From a virus, in IMG/VR virus record IMGVR_UViG_3300022200_008215, positions 1 through 53,868 of that record: a stretch of 53,868 nt of DNA, one strand, 5' to 3'. Shown here piece by piece: positions 39,738-47,171 of the stretch; the stretch's first letter is position 1; each line of letters starts with the position of its first letter. The notes beneath the pieces were generated by a model. The model saw nothing but the letters and a program-made list of their open reading frames with translations, did not search any database and was not told where the DNA came from. The translations under genes and the position numbers were made by a program.

Positions 39738-40913
39738 TTAACTTAAATTAAAACGTGTTTTGTATTGTTGGTAGTTTTGTTGTACTTCCTGTGCTGTTAG
39801 TGCTTTGTTATAGAGTTTAGCTACTGGTATTTCTCCGGTAAAGTACCTGCTGTATCCTCCATTATGTTCATATCTTCCGATATATCTAGTTTTAAGAGCG
39901 CTGTAGGCTGCTGTCCAAACGTTCCCTACATGGTCCCCTCCTTCAGCAATACCGTTTACATAAAACCTCATGTTTGTTCCTCCAGCATCTTGTATGAAAG
40001 CTACATGATAGTATTGGTTTGAATTAAAAGCTGTACTTCCATACCTCCAATATCCAGGAGATACGTTCCAAACAGCTAACTTTCCGTTGAGTAAAGCTAA
40101 CCAGTTGGCGTTAAAGTCATCCGCTTCTGCTGAATTAAAATGCTGTAATGTTCCAGCAGAATTTGTTTTAAATACATATTCAGCAGTCCATCCTTGATTA
40201 GTTGGTGAAATTGTACTATCCGATCCTAAGTCAATATAATCATTCGTACCATCAAAAGTCATTTGAGCATTTGAATCAAAAGATACATTTGATAAATCTA
40301 TTGTTGAATTTCCTACCAATGGTAAAAGTCCTTGTGTTGATGATCGAGTACTGGTAAGGTCTATTGCAGGTGTCGGGTGGCCTTTTTTTTCTAATTGCCA
40401 TCCACTTAGATAGTATCTAGTATTTGCTACTAGGTTAGTAAATCCTACTAAACTAACATAATTAGCTGCTGTGGAGACAGTTCTAGAAACCCTATACCAA
40501 CCATCTCCTGCATCCTGTATAGTCCCTACTCCTGTATTACTTCCTATATTGTACATGTAGACGGTTATATTACTTATAGGAGCTCTGTCTTCTCTTCTAA
40601 GGTAACAAGAAAATGTCCATATGGTTGAGGTTTGATCATAATACAATGGACTTGGTCCGTTTAAGTAACAGTTTCTACTAGTTCCAGGTGCCCATAATAC
40701 TGTATGTAGCCCTTTATATTGTTCAGTTGGATCTGTTATAACGACTTTTCCTTTTGTAATTAATGTCTGGTTTGTACCATCTCCACCCCACAAGTCGTTT
40801 TTAATAAAAGTAGTAGTAGGTTCTCCAATATAGGAATTACTTACATCACCTGTATCGTAAGCGAATACTAAATTATCTTCTCCTGTTGTATTTGGTCCTG
40901 AATGTGATGGCAT
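39738..40913 (-). CDS. LamG/concanavalin-like lectin-domain virion protein (paralogue)
   Basis: A 391-residue protein from the ATG at 40913, which follows the stop of the previous lectin gene by 1 bp. A longer reading from 41015 would overlap that gene and adds residues not of this type, so I reject it. Residues 1-190 form a carbohydrate-binding-like beta domain that differs from its paralogue. Residues 195-391 are the LamG domain with the same MTFDGTNDYI, VNGIAEGGDHVGNVWT and AKLYNKALTAQEVQQ elements. The shared 106-bp DNA block marks the seam between the variable N-terminal module and the lectin module. Probable glycan-binding tail component. Confidence 0.75.
   Translation of the reverse strand: MPSHSGPNTTGEDNLVFAYDTGDVSNSYIGEPTTTFIKNDLWGGDGTNQTLITKGKVVITDPTEQYKGLHTVLWAPGTSRNCYLNGPSPLYYDQTSTIWTFSCYLRREDRAPISNITVYMYNIGSNTGVGTIQDAGDGWYRVSRTVSTAANYVSLVGFTNLVANTRYYLSGWQLEKKGHPTPAIDLTSTRSSTQGLLPLVGNSTIDLSNVSFDSNAQMTFDGTNDYIDLGSDSTISPTNQGWTAEYVFKTNSAGTLQHFNSAEADDFNANWLALLNGKLAVWNVSPGYWRYGSTAFNSNQYYHVAFIQDAGGTNMRFYVNGIAEGGDHVGNVWTAAYSALKTRYIGRYEHNGGYSRYFTGEIPVAKLYNKALTAQEVQQNYQQYKTRFNLS
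40234..40339. repeat. 106-bp exact direct repeat, copy 2
   Basis: Identical to 38898-39003. The repeats are about 1.3 kb apart in direct orientation, so recombination between them would fuse the two genes and delete one lectin domain. Confidence 0.95.
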
Positions 40914-40914
40914 A

Positions 40915-41562
40915 TTATAGTCCGAATCTTGTTTTAGTTGCGTTATAGTTTTGGAGTATTTCTTGTGCTGATAATGTTCGGTTATATATTTGCACTGTTG
41001 ATATTTTCCCATCAAATAAGTTAGAAGAATCTGTATAAGCTGCTATTCTAACCGCAGTACCTCCTGTAAATGTTGCTGTACTTGAACTAGTATTTACTAA
41101 ATTTCCGTTTAGGTATAATTTCCAACCTGATGTTGTATTAAAAGTAACTGCACCGCACCACCATTTTCCTGTCATCACTCCTGCATTATAAGCAACTGTA
41201 CTCCAAGAACCATTATGTCCCGCTTGTAAAGTAGTGTTGGTTCCAGCCATCCAAAAAGCGTGTTGTCCGTCACCACCTCCACTAATAATATTATTAGTAT
41301 TACCGTCCGGGTTAAACCATGCTATTTTGGTGTAAGACGTTGTTGAGAGCGACACGCTACTTAATTGACACCAGTCGTTGCTTCCATCAAATACAATACT
41401 TCTGTCTGAGTAAGAAGGCCCATTTATTAAAGTTCCATTATTCCCATTCCCGCTTACATCATTCCAAACCGTCCCTGATCCTGGATATGAATTTCTATCA
41501 GCAGCATCTAGATTAAGTATCAATCCGTCCCTAACTATTTTTGGTCCATGAATTTCAGCCAT
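40915..41562 (-). CDS. LamG-like lectin-domain protein, single domain
   Basis: A 215-residue protein made of one concanavalin/LamG domain with almost no extra N-terminus. The start MAEIHGPKIVRDGLILNLDA, followed by SYPGSGTVWNDVSGNGNNGT and DRSIVFDGSNDWCQL, is a standard phage LamG opening. The end is the STVQIYNRTLSAQEILQNYN motif. It differs from the two larger lectins by lacking the aromatic N-terminal module. Its start shares one base with the stop of the collagen-like fibre, so the fibre and this lectin are translated together and may be assembled together. Probable glycan-binding tip or accessory. Confidence 0.8.
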   Translation of the reverse strand: MAEIHGPKIVRDGLILNLDAADRNSYPGSGTVWNDVSGNGNNGTLINGPSYSDRSIVFDGSNDWCQLSSVSLSTTSYTKIAWFNPDGNTNNIISGGGDGQHAFWMAGTNTTLQAGHNGSWSTVAYNAGVMTGKWWCGAVTFNTTSGWKLYLNGNLVNTSSSTATFTGGTAVRIAAYTDSSNLFDGKISTVQIYNRTLSAQEILQNYNATKTRFGL

Positions 41563-43913
41563 TACTTATCAAATTCTGTAACTAGTTTTTCTATATCTTT
41601 TCTTTCAGCAAATACTGAGTAGTAGCAGTCTATTGATGTTTTAGATCCTACTATAATACCGTTTGAGGTTACTTTTTCAACCCATAAATCTTGTTTCTTC
41701 CCTATTGAAGTTAAGTTTACAGTAGTTGTATTCTGGTCTACTAGAGCATGCCAGTGATCTGGTAATACAATGGTATTCTCATTGGTTAACCTTCCTCTTA
41801 CGTATACTGAATGTTCTGGTCCCTCTAATACTCCGTATTGAAGTTTTTTACCTTGTTTGGTTGGGTGATCAATAATAAATGATTTTACAGTTGCTGTAAG
41901 TGTTCCTGTTACATTTAAAATTGAACCGTCAAATGTTAAGTTTGATTCTACCGTACCTGTTCCATCACCATCATAGGTTATAACTCCATTTGTAGTTGTT
42001 CCTGTTAATGGAAGTATCCCACTGGTACCTGATGATCCGGAAGAACCTGATGAGCCTGAAGTTCCTGAAGAACCTGATGAGCCTGAAGATCCGGAAGTAC
42101 CGTCTATACCTGAAGTTCCTGAAGAACCTGAGTTACCGGAAGAACCTGATGAACCGGAAGATCCGGAAGTACCGTTTATACCTGAAGTTCCTGAAGAACC
42201 TGAGTTACCGGAAGAACCTGATGATCCGGAAGATCCGGAAGTACCGTCTATACCTGAAGTTCCTGAAGAACCTGAGGTACCTGAAGAACCTGATGAACCG
42301 GAAGAACCTGATGTTCCATCTATACCTGAAGTTCCTGAAGAACCTGAGTTACCGGAAGAACCTGATGAACCGGAAGATCCGGAAGTACCGTTTATACCTG
42401 AAGTTCCTGAAGAACCTGAGCTACCTGAAGAACCGGATGAACCGGAAGAACCTGATGTTCCATCTATACCTGAAGTTCCTGAAGAACCTGAGTTACCGGA
42501 AGAACCTGATGATCCGGAAGATCCGGAAGTACCGTCTATACCTGAAGTTCCTGAAGAACCGGAGGAACCGGAAGAACCGGAGGAACCGGAAGAACCTGAT
42601 GTTCCATCTATACCTGAAGTTCCTGAAGAACCTGATGTTCCATCTATACCTGAAGTTCCTGAAGAACCTGATGAACCGGAAGAACCAGAGGAGCCGGAAG
42701 AACCGGAGGAACCGGAAGAACCTGATGTTCCATCTATACCTGAAGTTCCTGAAGAACCTGAGGAACCGGAAGAACCTGATGAACCGGAAGAGCCTGATGA
42801 TCCGGAAGAACCTGATGTTCCTGAAGAACCTGATGTTCCATCTATACCTGAAGTTCCTGAAGAACCTGAGGTACCTGAAGAACCTGATGAGCCTGAAGTA
42901 CCGTCAGTACCACTTGATCCTGAAGAGCCTGAAGTTCCAGATGTACCGGCAATTTGTCCAACAGACGTTATGACGTAAGAATAATTTGAACTACCTTCAG
43001 TATAAAATATAACATCACGTGATGGTGCATCTAAATTAGTTAAATAAATTCTACAAATCATTCTATTCGTAGGGTCTATTGAAATTGTTGTTAATACAAT
43101 ATCAACGTCTACTTGCCCTGGATTAACTGCATCTACATAAGGTATTTTAAAAATATTTGAAGATATTGAAGAACCTATCGGAGTACCTGAAGAATCTGTC
43201 AATTGTATTTCAACGTAAGCTTCAACATCCGCATTTGCTGCTGGTAATAAACAATATACAATAAAATTTTGAAAACCAGCTGGTATAATTGAATAACCAA
43301 GCTCTGGTGATAAAAATGATTCAACCAAAACATCAGATGCACTACCACTTAAAGATGTTAATTTTGTTACTTCACCAGTTGTTGTTGGTACCAAACTTAA
43401 TTCTTTATAACCAGAAATATCTGAATTTATACTTTCATTAAAATAATATATTTGACCTCTAGATATACCGTCAACTCCGCTAGAACCTGATGAGCCAGAG
43501 CTTCCGCTTGTACCATCTGTACCGGATGTTCCATCTGTCCCGCTAGTACCATTAGTTCCTGAACTACCTGAAGTACCGTTGGTTCCACTAGTTCCGTTTG
43601 TGCCTGATGTTCCTGAAGAACCGGAAGTACCTGACGACCCCGAAGTTCCACTTGATCCTGAAGAGCCGGAAGTACCGTCTATACCTGAAGTGCCAGAGGT
43701 AGCTGCTGCTTCTTTAGTTCCTATATTACCGCTTGCATCTACTACCAGGACTGTATCATCAGCTATGGCCGGTAGATTTGTAAGTTGTAAGTTTGAGCCA
43801 GTTATACTATTTGTTATATTGATTGAACCTGTTAGTTCAATATAATCTGTTATACGGAGAGAATTTAACACAGCGTCAGATCCGCTGGTTATAACTTTAC
43901 GCCAATTAGGCAT
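41562..43913 (-). CDS. Large collagen-like repeat fibre protein
   Basis: A 783-residue fibre. The N-terminus MPNWRKVITSGSDAVLN is like that of the 283-residue fibre at 6992. Residues 73-150 are a first block of Gly-X-Y triplets (GTS, GSS, GTN, GTD). About 150-320 form a compact beta domain. About 320-634 are a second, longer block of GTS/GSS/GNS/GID/GIN triplets. The C-terminal 150 residues include HPTKQGKKLQYGVLEGPEHS then VYVRGRL and YYSVFAERKDIEKLVTE, a terminal domain shared by many T4-like cyanophage fibre proteins and probably a trimerisation or receptor tip. Its start overlaps the HNH gene stop by 8 bp. Role: receptor-binding or surface fibre. Confidence 0.85.
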   Translation of the reverse strand: MPNWRKVITSGSDAVLNSLRITDYIELTGSINITNSITGSNLQLTNLPAIADDTVLVVDASGNIGTKEAAATSGTSGIDGTSGSSGSSGTSGSSGTSGSSGTSGTNGTSGTNGTSGSSGTNGTSGTDGTSGTDGTSGSSGSSGSSGVDGISRGQIYYFNESINSDISGYKELSLVPTTTGEVTKLTSLSGSASDVLVESFLSPELGYSIIPAGFQNFIVYCLLPAANADVEAYVEIQLTDSSGTPIGSSISSNIFKIPYVDAVNPGQVDVDIVLTTISIDPTNRMICRIYLTNLDAPSRDVIFYTEGSSNYSYVITSVGQIAGTSGTSGSSGSSGTDGTSGSSGSSGTSGSSGTSGIDGTSGSSGTSGSSGSSGSSGSSGSSGSSGSSGTSGIDGTSGSSGSSGSSGSSGSSGSSGSSGTSGIDGTSGSSGTSGIDGTSGSSGSSGSSGSSGSSGTSGIDGTSGSSGSSGSSGNSGSSGTSGIDGTSGSSGSSGSSGSSGSSGTSGINGTSGSSGSSGSSGNSGSSGTSGIDGTSGSSGSSGSSGTSGSSGTSGIDGTSGSSGSSGSSGNSGSSGTSGINGTSGSSGSSGSSGNSGSSGTSGIDGTSGSSGSSGSSGTSGSSGSSGSSGTSGILPLTGTTTNGVITYDGDGTGTVESNLTFDGSILNVTGTLTATVKSFIIDHPTKQGKKLQYGVLEGPEHSVYVRGRLTNENTIVLPDHWHALVDQNTTTVNLTSIGKKQDLWVEKVTSNGIIVGSKTSIDCYYSVFAERKDIEKLVTEFDK
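42012..42952 (-). repeat. Coding tandem repeat (Gly-X-Y triplets, fibre 1, block 2)
   Basis: About 940 bp of collagen-like coding repeats with longer units of about 25-35 residues that end in GIDGTSG or GINGTSG. Gives long antisense frames of Pro/Glu repeats that are not genes. Confidence 0.85.
43464..43697 (-). repeat. Coding tandem repeat (Gly-X-Y triplets, fibre 1, block 1)
   Basis: About 230 bp of Gly-Ser/Thr-rich triplet coding repeats (residues 73-150 of the fibre), separated from block 2 by a beta domain. Confidence 0.8.
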
Positions 43914-44280
43914 TTGCTACCTCCTTTCTTACTTTACAGTTATTAAAGTGCCATCTTAACATAGCATTTTTTTGCCCTTCTTCTAAACAGTGGGGGCATT
44001 TTGCCCGTAAGTGATTGCCTGTAAAGTTATCACCTCTGTTTAATGCTGATTTTCTCATTTTTTCTCTAGATTCTTCACTTCTAGGTGGGGCAGCTAATCT
44101 AGCTCGTCTAATGGCTTGTTTATGTTTAGCTGTAAGTAAAACGAGATTGAAGGTGTCGTCGGAGCCTCCTAGACTTTTTGGGATAATGTGATGACTCTCA
44201 TAATATGTAGAATCATTTCTGTGTCTTCTAAGAGATTGTCTTCCAGAGCAGAGCGCTCTGCAGTGTTCCATGTAGTTCAT
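43906..44280 (-). CDS. HNH homing-type endonuclease
   Basis: A 124-residue HNH nuclease. SHHIIPKSLGGS (29-40) supplies the HH pair, N45 lies in FNLVLL and H53 is in AKHKQAI; this is the HNH beta-beta-alpha-metal motif. A NUMOD-like segment, REKMRKSALNRGDN (72-85), and a CCHC zinc-finger-like tail (C95, C98, H111, C115) follow, as in T-even and other phage homing endonucleases. It is free-standing, not in an intron. It lies between a GIY-YIG endonuclease gene and the collagen-like fibre, overlapping the fibre start by 8 bp. Its leader (44281-44395) is unusually GC-rich and structured. No key residue is missing. Confidence 0.88.
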   Translation of the reverse strand: MNYMEHCRALCSGRQSLRRHRNDSTYYESHHIIPKSLGGSDDTFNLVLLTAKHKQAIRRARLAAPPRSEESREKMRKSALNRGDNFTGNHLRAKCPHCLEEGQKNAMLRWHFNNCKVRKEVANA

Positions 44281-44284
44281 ATTT

Positions 44285-44345
44285 ATTTAAATTATGGTTG
44301 GATACACCGAATGTGCGGTGCCCACTTCCCTTGAGGACCTATAAT
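44285..44345 (-). other. GC-rich structured leader of the HNH gene
   Basis: Between the GIY-YIG gene and the HNH gene lies a region with a GC-rich core near 44295-44340. It contains CACCG (44309-44313) and CGGTG (44320-44324) around a 6-nt loop, and the block GGTCCTCAAGGGAAGTGGGC on the minus strand. A late-like motif variant TAATATTTATTAAAG lies upstream at about 44347-44361. A structured leader controlling endonuclease translation, as in T4 endonuclease genes, is one reading. Confidence 0.35.
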
Positions 44346-44395
44346 ACTTTAATAAATATTAGCTTTTTTATATTTCTCTAATTTAACCAGTCTTT

Positions 44396-44872
44396 TTACT
44401 CAAAAAAATCTTTTCTATAAAATTTACCTAGGATGTTATCATTGATGTAGTTGTCTCTATTTTCTAATACCTCTTTTGTAAACAGGTACTTACATTCGAA
44501 GTATGTCAATCTTTTCTTATCTTGAACGTATTTTAATATTTCTCTTTTAAAGTCTTCTTTTTTACCTTCTTTTACTAATTCTAAGATTTCTTTTTGAGAT
44601 CCGTGATAAGTTTTCCAATCCGACTCTGTTATTACTTTCTTTTTTAAAGGTGTTCTCCCCCCTACTCCTTTGCTTTTTCTCTCCTCTTTGAGAGTTTCTA
44701 ACTCTTTTTTACCTAACCTCTTACTTCTTTCAAAATAAAGTACTTTTTTACCTATGTACTTTTTCCCTGTCGGTATGTGAGTTACTTCGTAAATAAACCC
44801 GTAAGTATCTTCTGGTATACTTTCTATGTTAGTTACAGGATTTCCTTGGTATATCCATAATTTTTCTGTCAT
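44396..44872 (-). CDS. GIY-YIG-like nuclease
   Basis: A 158-residue protein with a GIY-YIG-type start: GFIYEVTHIPTGKKYIGKK (25-43), where Y28 and Y39-I-G41 correspond to the two motif tyrosines and the core Gly. A basic region (KKVLYFERSKRLGKKELE) follows, and residues 88-92 (TYHGS) and the FECKYLFTKE segment match the catalytic and C-terminal region of phage Seg-like nucleases. It overlaps the glycosyltransferase stop (ATGA). Such genes are usually mobile homing endonucleases that sit beside variable genes. Function as an active nuclease is likely but not certain, since the canonical Arg and Glu are not obvious to me. Confidence 0.7.
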   Translation of the reverse strand: MTEKLWIYQGNPVTNIESIPEDTYGFIYEVTHIPTGKKYIGKKVLYFERSKRLGKKELETLKEERKSKGVGGRTPLKKKVITESDWKTYHGSQKEILELVKEGKKEDFKREILKYVQDKKRLTYFECKYLFTKEVLENRDNYINDNILGKFYRKDFFE

Positions 44873-45747
44873 GATTTTAGTGATTTTATAATTTGATCAT
44901 CGTCAAAGACATCTTCTTGTTTGAAATACGCGCATGAGGAGATATCTTGAGATAGTGCAAATGGTTGATATAAGTTTTTTTGAAAATCAACCTGTAGTGT
45001 AAATTGATTTGCTTTAATATTTTTATGTAAAGTATATCCGTATATTTCTGGTTTAGTGGTGATCCAGCAAACTGTTGATGGTAGAGCAAAGGATGCTGCT
45101 AAGTGTTGGGAGAAAGAATCAATAAGAAGCCTTTTTTCTGCAAGTTGGAGAAGGATTGCTATGCTTCTAAATCCGTCTAGTGCCTGTAAAGTGTTTGGGT
45201 ATATTTTTTGATCTTTTCTTTTTATATGTACTATCGAGTAATCATCTTTAAACTCCTCTATAACTCTCAATACAGTTGATTCTGGTATATCTCTTGTCCA
45301 AGAGTAATTATATTCTTGACCTACTGGACCTCCGTTTGGTTGGATTGCTAGTATTGGTTTTTCTGTTTTATAGAAAGGTCTAAAGTAATCTATTTCTGCT
45401 TGTGTAAGGTATATTTGAGGAGCTTCTCCATTATATTTTAACTCCCACTGCTTGCACCATATATTTAATAAATGATCTTGTTCTAAGATAAAATCCGTAT
45501 GTGTGTAAGGATCTGTAAAATATAGCTTACAATCTGCTTCTCTGTTGTAGATATATGTTTTATAGAAAGGTCCATGTTCTCCGTTTTGATGAACGTAGTC
45601 TACTGCTGGGTTGTGTTTAAATACATCTGGGTAGTTGCATACTACATGTATTATATCTTTAGGATGTGCTTTCCTAATTACTTTTAAAATAGCTGTTGCT
45701 AGTATATGCTTACCTAATCCTCCATCTATGTGAAATACTACTGTCAT
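44869..45747 (-). CDS. GT9-like glycosyltransferase (heptosyltransferase family)
   Basis: A 292-residue GT-B-type protein. The N-terminus FHIDGGLGKHILATAILKVI (5-24) is the GT9 (ADP-heptose heptosyltransferase) opening, and PILAIQPNGGPVGQ (about 134-147), FRSIAILLQLAEKRLLIDS and FSQHLAASFALPSTVCW (about 217-233) match the nucleotide-sugar-binding C-terminal half of that family. It resembles the central domain of the 1248-residue enzyme in fold, but lacks its Cys4 finger. It sits directly between the fibre genes and the endonucleases, so a fibre is its nearest plausible target. Donor sugar unknown; heptose is suggested only by family. Confidence 0.75.
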   Translation of the reverse strand: MTVVFHIDGGLGKHILATAILKVIRKAHPKDIIHVVCNYPDVFKHNPAVDYVHQNGEHGPFYKTYIYNREADCKLYFTDPYTHTDFILEQDHLLNIWCKQWELKYNGEAPQIYLTQAEIDYFRPFYKTEKPILAIQPNGGPVGQEYNYSWTRDIPESTVLRVIEEFKDDYSIVHIKRKDQKIYPNTLQALDGFRSIAILLQLAEKRLLIDSFSQHLAASFALPSTVCWITTKPEIYGYTLHKNIKANQFTLQVDFQKNLYQPFALSQDISSCAYFKQEDVFDDDQIIKSLKS

Positions 45748-45800
45748 AAGTTCATTGAATCAGAAAGATAGTAAAAATATAGATAGTAAACTACTATATA

Positions 45801-47159
45801 CTATGGATTAATCTTAACCCAACCTCCGTCTGTATAGAAATACAAGTTAGGAGCACTATCAGATCCGGATACCATTAGCATTCCAGCTTCAGAACCGGAA
45901 GGAGTTGAATCTCTATTTACAAGCTGTATAATACCTGTGTAATTTCCAGTGATGTCTCCTGTATTTCCTGTTACTGTTAAGCTTTGAACAACTGCTTGGT
46001 AGTCTCTACTTGAGCTTATATTAGTTCCTCCTAGTACTACTGATCCTGTGTGTGCTGTATAATTACTAATACCCCCCACTATTGCGCTATCTCTTCCAGA
46101 TATTATGTTACTTTCTCCTCCAATAATAGCTGAGCTTATTCCTGTTGCTGTTATTATATTCTCTCCTCCTCCAATAATAGCTGCTGTGCTTCCAGATACT
46201 ATGCTTCCTTTTCCCCCGAGTAAGATTGAGCAATTCCCTAATGTCGTGCCCCCTGATCCTCCAATAGTAACTGAGTTATCCCCTGATGTGGTATTACATA
46301 TGCCGAGAGCTATAGCTCCTACTCCTGTAGCTGTGCTTCGCTGTCCGCCGGCGAGAGCATAGGTTTGTGTAGCTTTATTACATGATCCTCCTAATACTGT
46401 TGCATAATCTGCTGAAGCAGTTGCATTATTTCCCCCTATAACTGTTGAATACTGTCCTGATGATATAGAATTAAAATTAAGATTATTTGGTTTAATAGCA
46501 CCTGTGTTTGAACCTGTTTGAAAAATCTCTCCTGTTGCTGTTGCTGTTACTCCTGTTAACCCTGATCCGTCTCCTGTAAAAGATCCTGTGAAAGATCCTG
46601 TAAATGGGTTTGCTAGGGATATAAACTGTGCTGAAGATGAAATAATATTGGCAGGAATATTTGTAATTCCTGTATATGAAATTTGTCCTGATCCTGATAC
46701 TAGGTTAGATGGTAAAGTAAGACTTGTTAACCCTGATCCGTCTCCTACAAAAGATCCTGTGAAAGATCCTGTGAAAGGGTTTGTTAGAGTTATAAACTGT
46801 GCTGAGGAAGAAACGATATTAGCAGGAATATCGGTAATTCCTGTATATGAAATTTGTCCTGATCCTGATACTATATTAGGTGGTAAAGAGAAAGAAAGAT
46901 TAGTAAGTTCTGAACCATCACCTGAAAATGATCCACTAAATGAACCGCTAACTCCTGTAGTATTTATAAAATCAACATTAACGCTTGACCCGCTTATAAT
47001 TAAAGAGCCCGTAATAGATGCATCACCGTTTCTAGATCCATCCCACTCAGCTACTGCTGTTATACCTGTTAGACCTGTTCCATCTCCATAAAAACCAGCT
47101 GATGCTGATACACTACCAGTGATTATTAAGGAGTTATTTAATACGTGTTGATTAGCCAT
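45801..47159 (-). CDS. Fibre protein with YadA-head-like repeats
   Basis: A 452-residue fibre. The first 210 residues contain three copies of a module GDGSGLTxLxLPxxxVSGSGQISYTGITxIPANI and one EWDGSRNGDASITGSLIISG unit that recurs in the next fibre. Residues about 240-385 are a left-handed beta-roll-like series of xAxxIGGxNxxSxx repeats (TVIGGNNATASADYATVLGG and onward) that resemble the head domain of YadA-type trimeric adhesins. The C-terminal 60 residues end in GMLMVSGSDSAPNLYFYTDG then GWVKINP, a common fibre ending. It probably trimerises and projects from the tail. Starts at ATG 47159. Confidence 0.75.
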   Translation of the reverse strand: MANQHVLNNSLIITGSVSASAGFYGDGTGLTGITAVAEWDGSRNGDASITGSLIISGSSVNVDFINTTGVSGSFSGSFSGDGSELTNLSFSLPPNIVSGSGQISYTGITDIPANIVSSSAQFITLTNPFTGSFTGSFVGDGSGLTSLTLPSNLVSGSGQISYTGITNIPANIISSSAQFISLANPFTGSFTGSFTGDGSGLTGVTATATGEIFQTGSNTGAIKPNNLNFNSISSGQYSTVIGGNNATASADYATVLGGSCNKATQTYALAGGQRSTATGVGAIALGICNTTSGDNSVTIGGSGGTTLGNCSILLGGKGSIVSGSTAAIIGGGENIITATGISSAIIGGESNIISGRDSAIVGGISNYTAHTGSVVLGGTNISSSRDYQAVVQSLTVTGNTGDITGNYTGIIQLVNRDSTPSGSEAGMLMVSGSDSAPNLYFYTDGGWVKINP

Positions 47160-47171
47160 GTTTTGATTTAT

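Noticed and set aside
40914-41015. Longer start for the second lectin gene
   Set aside because: It runs 101 bp into the previous lectin gene; the ATG at 40913 follows that stop directly and gives a normal N-terminus.
37075-42952. Repeat blocks considered as a CRISPR array
   Set aside because: The units are short, in phase with codons, contiguous and encode Gly-X-Y triplets; there are no spacers of constant length.
41996-42973. Plus-strand frame of 325 codons rich in Leu/Lys/Arg (LKFLKNLSYRKN)
   Set aside because: Same reason: a by-product of the repeated DNA of the 783-residue fibre.
43913-43925. GGAGGT on the minus strand upstream of the 783-residue fibre as a Shine-Dalgarno site
   Set aside because: It encodes the last residues of the HNH protein, and no other gene has such a site, so it is most likely coincidence.
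43906-44395. Group I intron hosting the HNH gene
   Set aside because: Both flanking genes look intact, with no interrupted exon, and I could not find intron core elements.
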